From: an uncultured Paracoccaceae bacterium
GTDB lineage: Bacteria; Pseudomonadota; Alphaproteobacteria; Rhodobacterales; Rhodobacteraceae
DNA length: 64,000 nucleotides
Assembly (NCBI GenBank): GCA_938002605.1
Contig: CALLAF010000030.1
Location: 1-64,000, forward strand
Direction: 5' to 3'
Under the pieces are notes generated by a model. That model was not told where the DNA came from and searched no databases. It saw only the letters and a list, made by a program, of their open reading frames with translations. Shown here one piece after another: positions 62,393-64,000 of this stretch. The number at the start of each line of letters is the position of its first letter. The first letter of the stretch is position 1. The translations under genes were made by a program, and so were the position numbers.

Positions 62393-63157
62393 ATGCATCT
62401 CGATGTTTTGAAATTGCGCCAATTCTACTACCGCAGCGCGCTTGGGCGGGCCGCGCAAAAGGTGATCCGCGATGAATTGACGCAAATTTGGCCCGAAGCA
62501 CAGGGCCAAATGGTGGTTGGGTTTGGCTTTGCCGTTCCGCTTTTGCGTCCATTCCTGAAAGACGCGCGCCGGGTGATCGGGTTGATGCCGGGACCACAAG
62601 GCGTGATGCCATGGCCACCGGGCGAAAAAAACCAAAGCGTGCTGTGCGAAGACACCCTGTGGCCAATTGAAACGGGCCACGTCGATAAACTGGTCATGAT
62701 GCACGGGCTTGATACGACAGAACAGCCCACTGCCCTGCTGGAAGAAGCTTTTCGTGTGTTAGGCCCCGGAGGCAAGGCTGTGTTTGTCGTGCCTAATCGC
62801 GCCGGGCTTTGGTCGCGGTCAGACAAGACCCCGTTTGGGTACGGGCGCCCCTATTCGCTTGGCCAGCTCGAAGCGCAGTTGCGCCAACACCAGTTCGTCA
62901 CGGAACGTGCGCTTTCGACCCTGTACCAACCCCCGTCAAGCGGGCGCATCTGGCGCAAATCTGCTGGGCTGATCGAACGCGTTGGTCATGCAATGCCGCT
63001 CATCGCGGCGGGTGGGGTCTTGATGATTGAGGTCAGCAAGCAAAAGGCCGCATCACCATCAAGCGGGCTTACCGCAACCGTGCGCCGCCCCTTGCGGGTC
63101 CTCGAGGGTATCACAAAACCGGCACCAAAACCTGAAACGGCGCGCAAACCAACCTAA
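62393..63157 (+). CDS. Class I SAM-dependent methyltransferase
   Basis: [29 protein letters not shown]...[28 protein letters not shown]; start moved to MHLDVL. Confidence 0.82.
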   Translation: MHLDVLKLRQFYYRSALGRAAQKVIRDELTQIWPEAQGQMVVGFGFAVPLLRPFLKDARRVIGLMPGPQGVMPWPPGEKNQSVLCEDTLWPIETGHVDKLVMMHGLDTTEQPTALLEEAFRVLGPGGKAVFVVPNRAGLWSRSDKTPFGYGRPYSLGQLEAQLRQHQFVTERALSTLYQPPSSGRIWRKSAGLIERVGHAMPLIAAGGVLMIEVSKQKAASPSSGLTATVRRPLRVLEGITKPAPKPETARKPT

Positions 63158-63201
63158 TCCAGTGCTTGCATGCCTCTACATTTTCGGGTCATGCACATGG
63201 A

Positions 63202-64000
63202 ATGGATCAATTCGAAATATTTATGACCGGCACACCGGGGTTAGAGCCTGCGCTGCATGCCGAAGCCATCGCAAACGGATTTACCGACGCCAAGCTGACC
63301 CAAGGCGGCGTGACATTTATGGGGGGGTGGCCGGATGTCTGGCGCGCCAACCTCAAGATGCGTGGTGCCACGCGTGTTTTGGCGCGGGTTGGGTCGTTCA
63401 TGGCGTTTCACTTAGCACAGCTAGATAAGCGTGCGCGAAAATTTCCTTGGAATGAAATTTTAGACCCTAAACTGCCGGTTCGGGTCGAAGTATCGACAAG
63501 TCGTAAATCCAAAATATACCACGCTGGGGCAGCCACACAGCGGATCGAAACCGCATTGCGTGAAAGCCATGCGATGACCATCAGCGCAGATGCAGCCATC
63601 GTGATTAAGGCCCGTATCGATGACAACCGGGTGACGATCAGCGTCGATACTTCTGGTGAAAGCCTGCACAAACGCGGCCACAAAGAAGCGGTGAACAAAG
63701 CCCCCATGCGTGAAACGCTGGCCTCACTGTTTTTACGAGAATGCGGATATGACGGCAAAATGCCTGTATTAGACCCTATGTGTGGCTCAGGCACATTCCT
63801 CATTGAGGCGGCTGAAATTGCGCGCGGGCTTGATCCCGGACGCAGCCGCAGTTTCGCGTTTGAACAATTGGCTAGTTTTGATCCAGACAAATGGGCGCAG
63901 ATGCACGCGCAATCCCCGACAGAGACAGAACAGCGGTTTTTCGGCAGTGACCGTGATGCGGGCGCCATTCGGATGAGCCAAGCAAATGCAAAACGCGCCG
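63202..64000 (+). CDS. THUMP/UPF0020-type RNA methyltransferase (RlmKL/YcbY-like), truncated by window end
   Basis: Not in the ORF track (no stop before 64000). MDQFEIFMTGTPGLEPALHAEAI...KRGHKEAVNKAPMRETLASLFL...LDPMCGSGTFLIEAAEIARGL. Confidence 0.88.
   Translation, partial: MDQFEIFMTGTPGLEPALHAEAIANGFTDAKLTQGGVTFMGGWPDVWRANLKMRGATRVLARVGSFMAFHLAQLDKRARKFPWNEILDPKLPVRVEVSTSRKSKIYHAGAATQRIETALRESHAMTISADAAIVIKARIDDNRVTISVDTSGESLHKRGHKEAVNKAPMRETLASLFLRECGYDGKMPVLDPMCGSGTFLIEAAEIARGLDPGRSRSFAFEQLASFDPDKWAQMHAQSPTETEQRFFGSDRDAGAIRMSQANAKRA

Overview
64-kb stretch of an alphaproteobacterial chromosome. Gene content and order look like Rhodobacteraceae/roseobacter (inference, no search run). It has five parts: (i) NAD-salvage and housekeeping genes (pncB, pncA, trhO, transporters); (ii) a replication-initiation block on the minus strand (gyrB, recF, dnaN, dnaA, then rpsT) with a non-canonical NYN-domain gene between recF and dnaN; (iii) mutM/ubiE/ubiB; (iv) a ~30-kb flagellar locus (flgD to motB, ~23.7-53.3 kb) with FlaF/FlbT, two divergent FliL-like proteins, a MotE-like protein, a large periplasmic TPR-type protein next to motA, and no visible fliG or fliM; (v) idi, a MotA/ExbB-like plus long coiled-coil MotB/OmpA-like stator pair, a DddL-type DMSP lyase with a nested dyad overlapping its start codon, clpA, gloB and two methyltransferases, the last open at the window edge. 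No CRISPR array, tRNA, rRNA, transposon or prophage was recognised. The items most worth following up are the periplasmic MotC-like/MotE-like module, the coiled-coil stator pair, the hairpin over the dddL start, the NYN gene in the replication operon, candidate sRNAs at 15.3 and 54.0 kb, and recurring CtrA-like motifs at flagellar promoters. All family names come from reading motifs by eye; no database search was possible.
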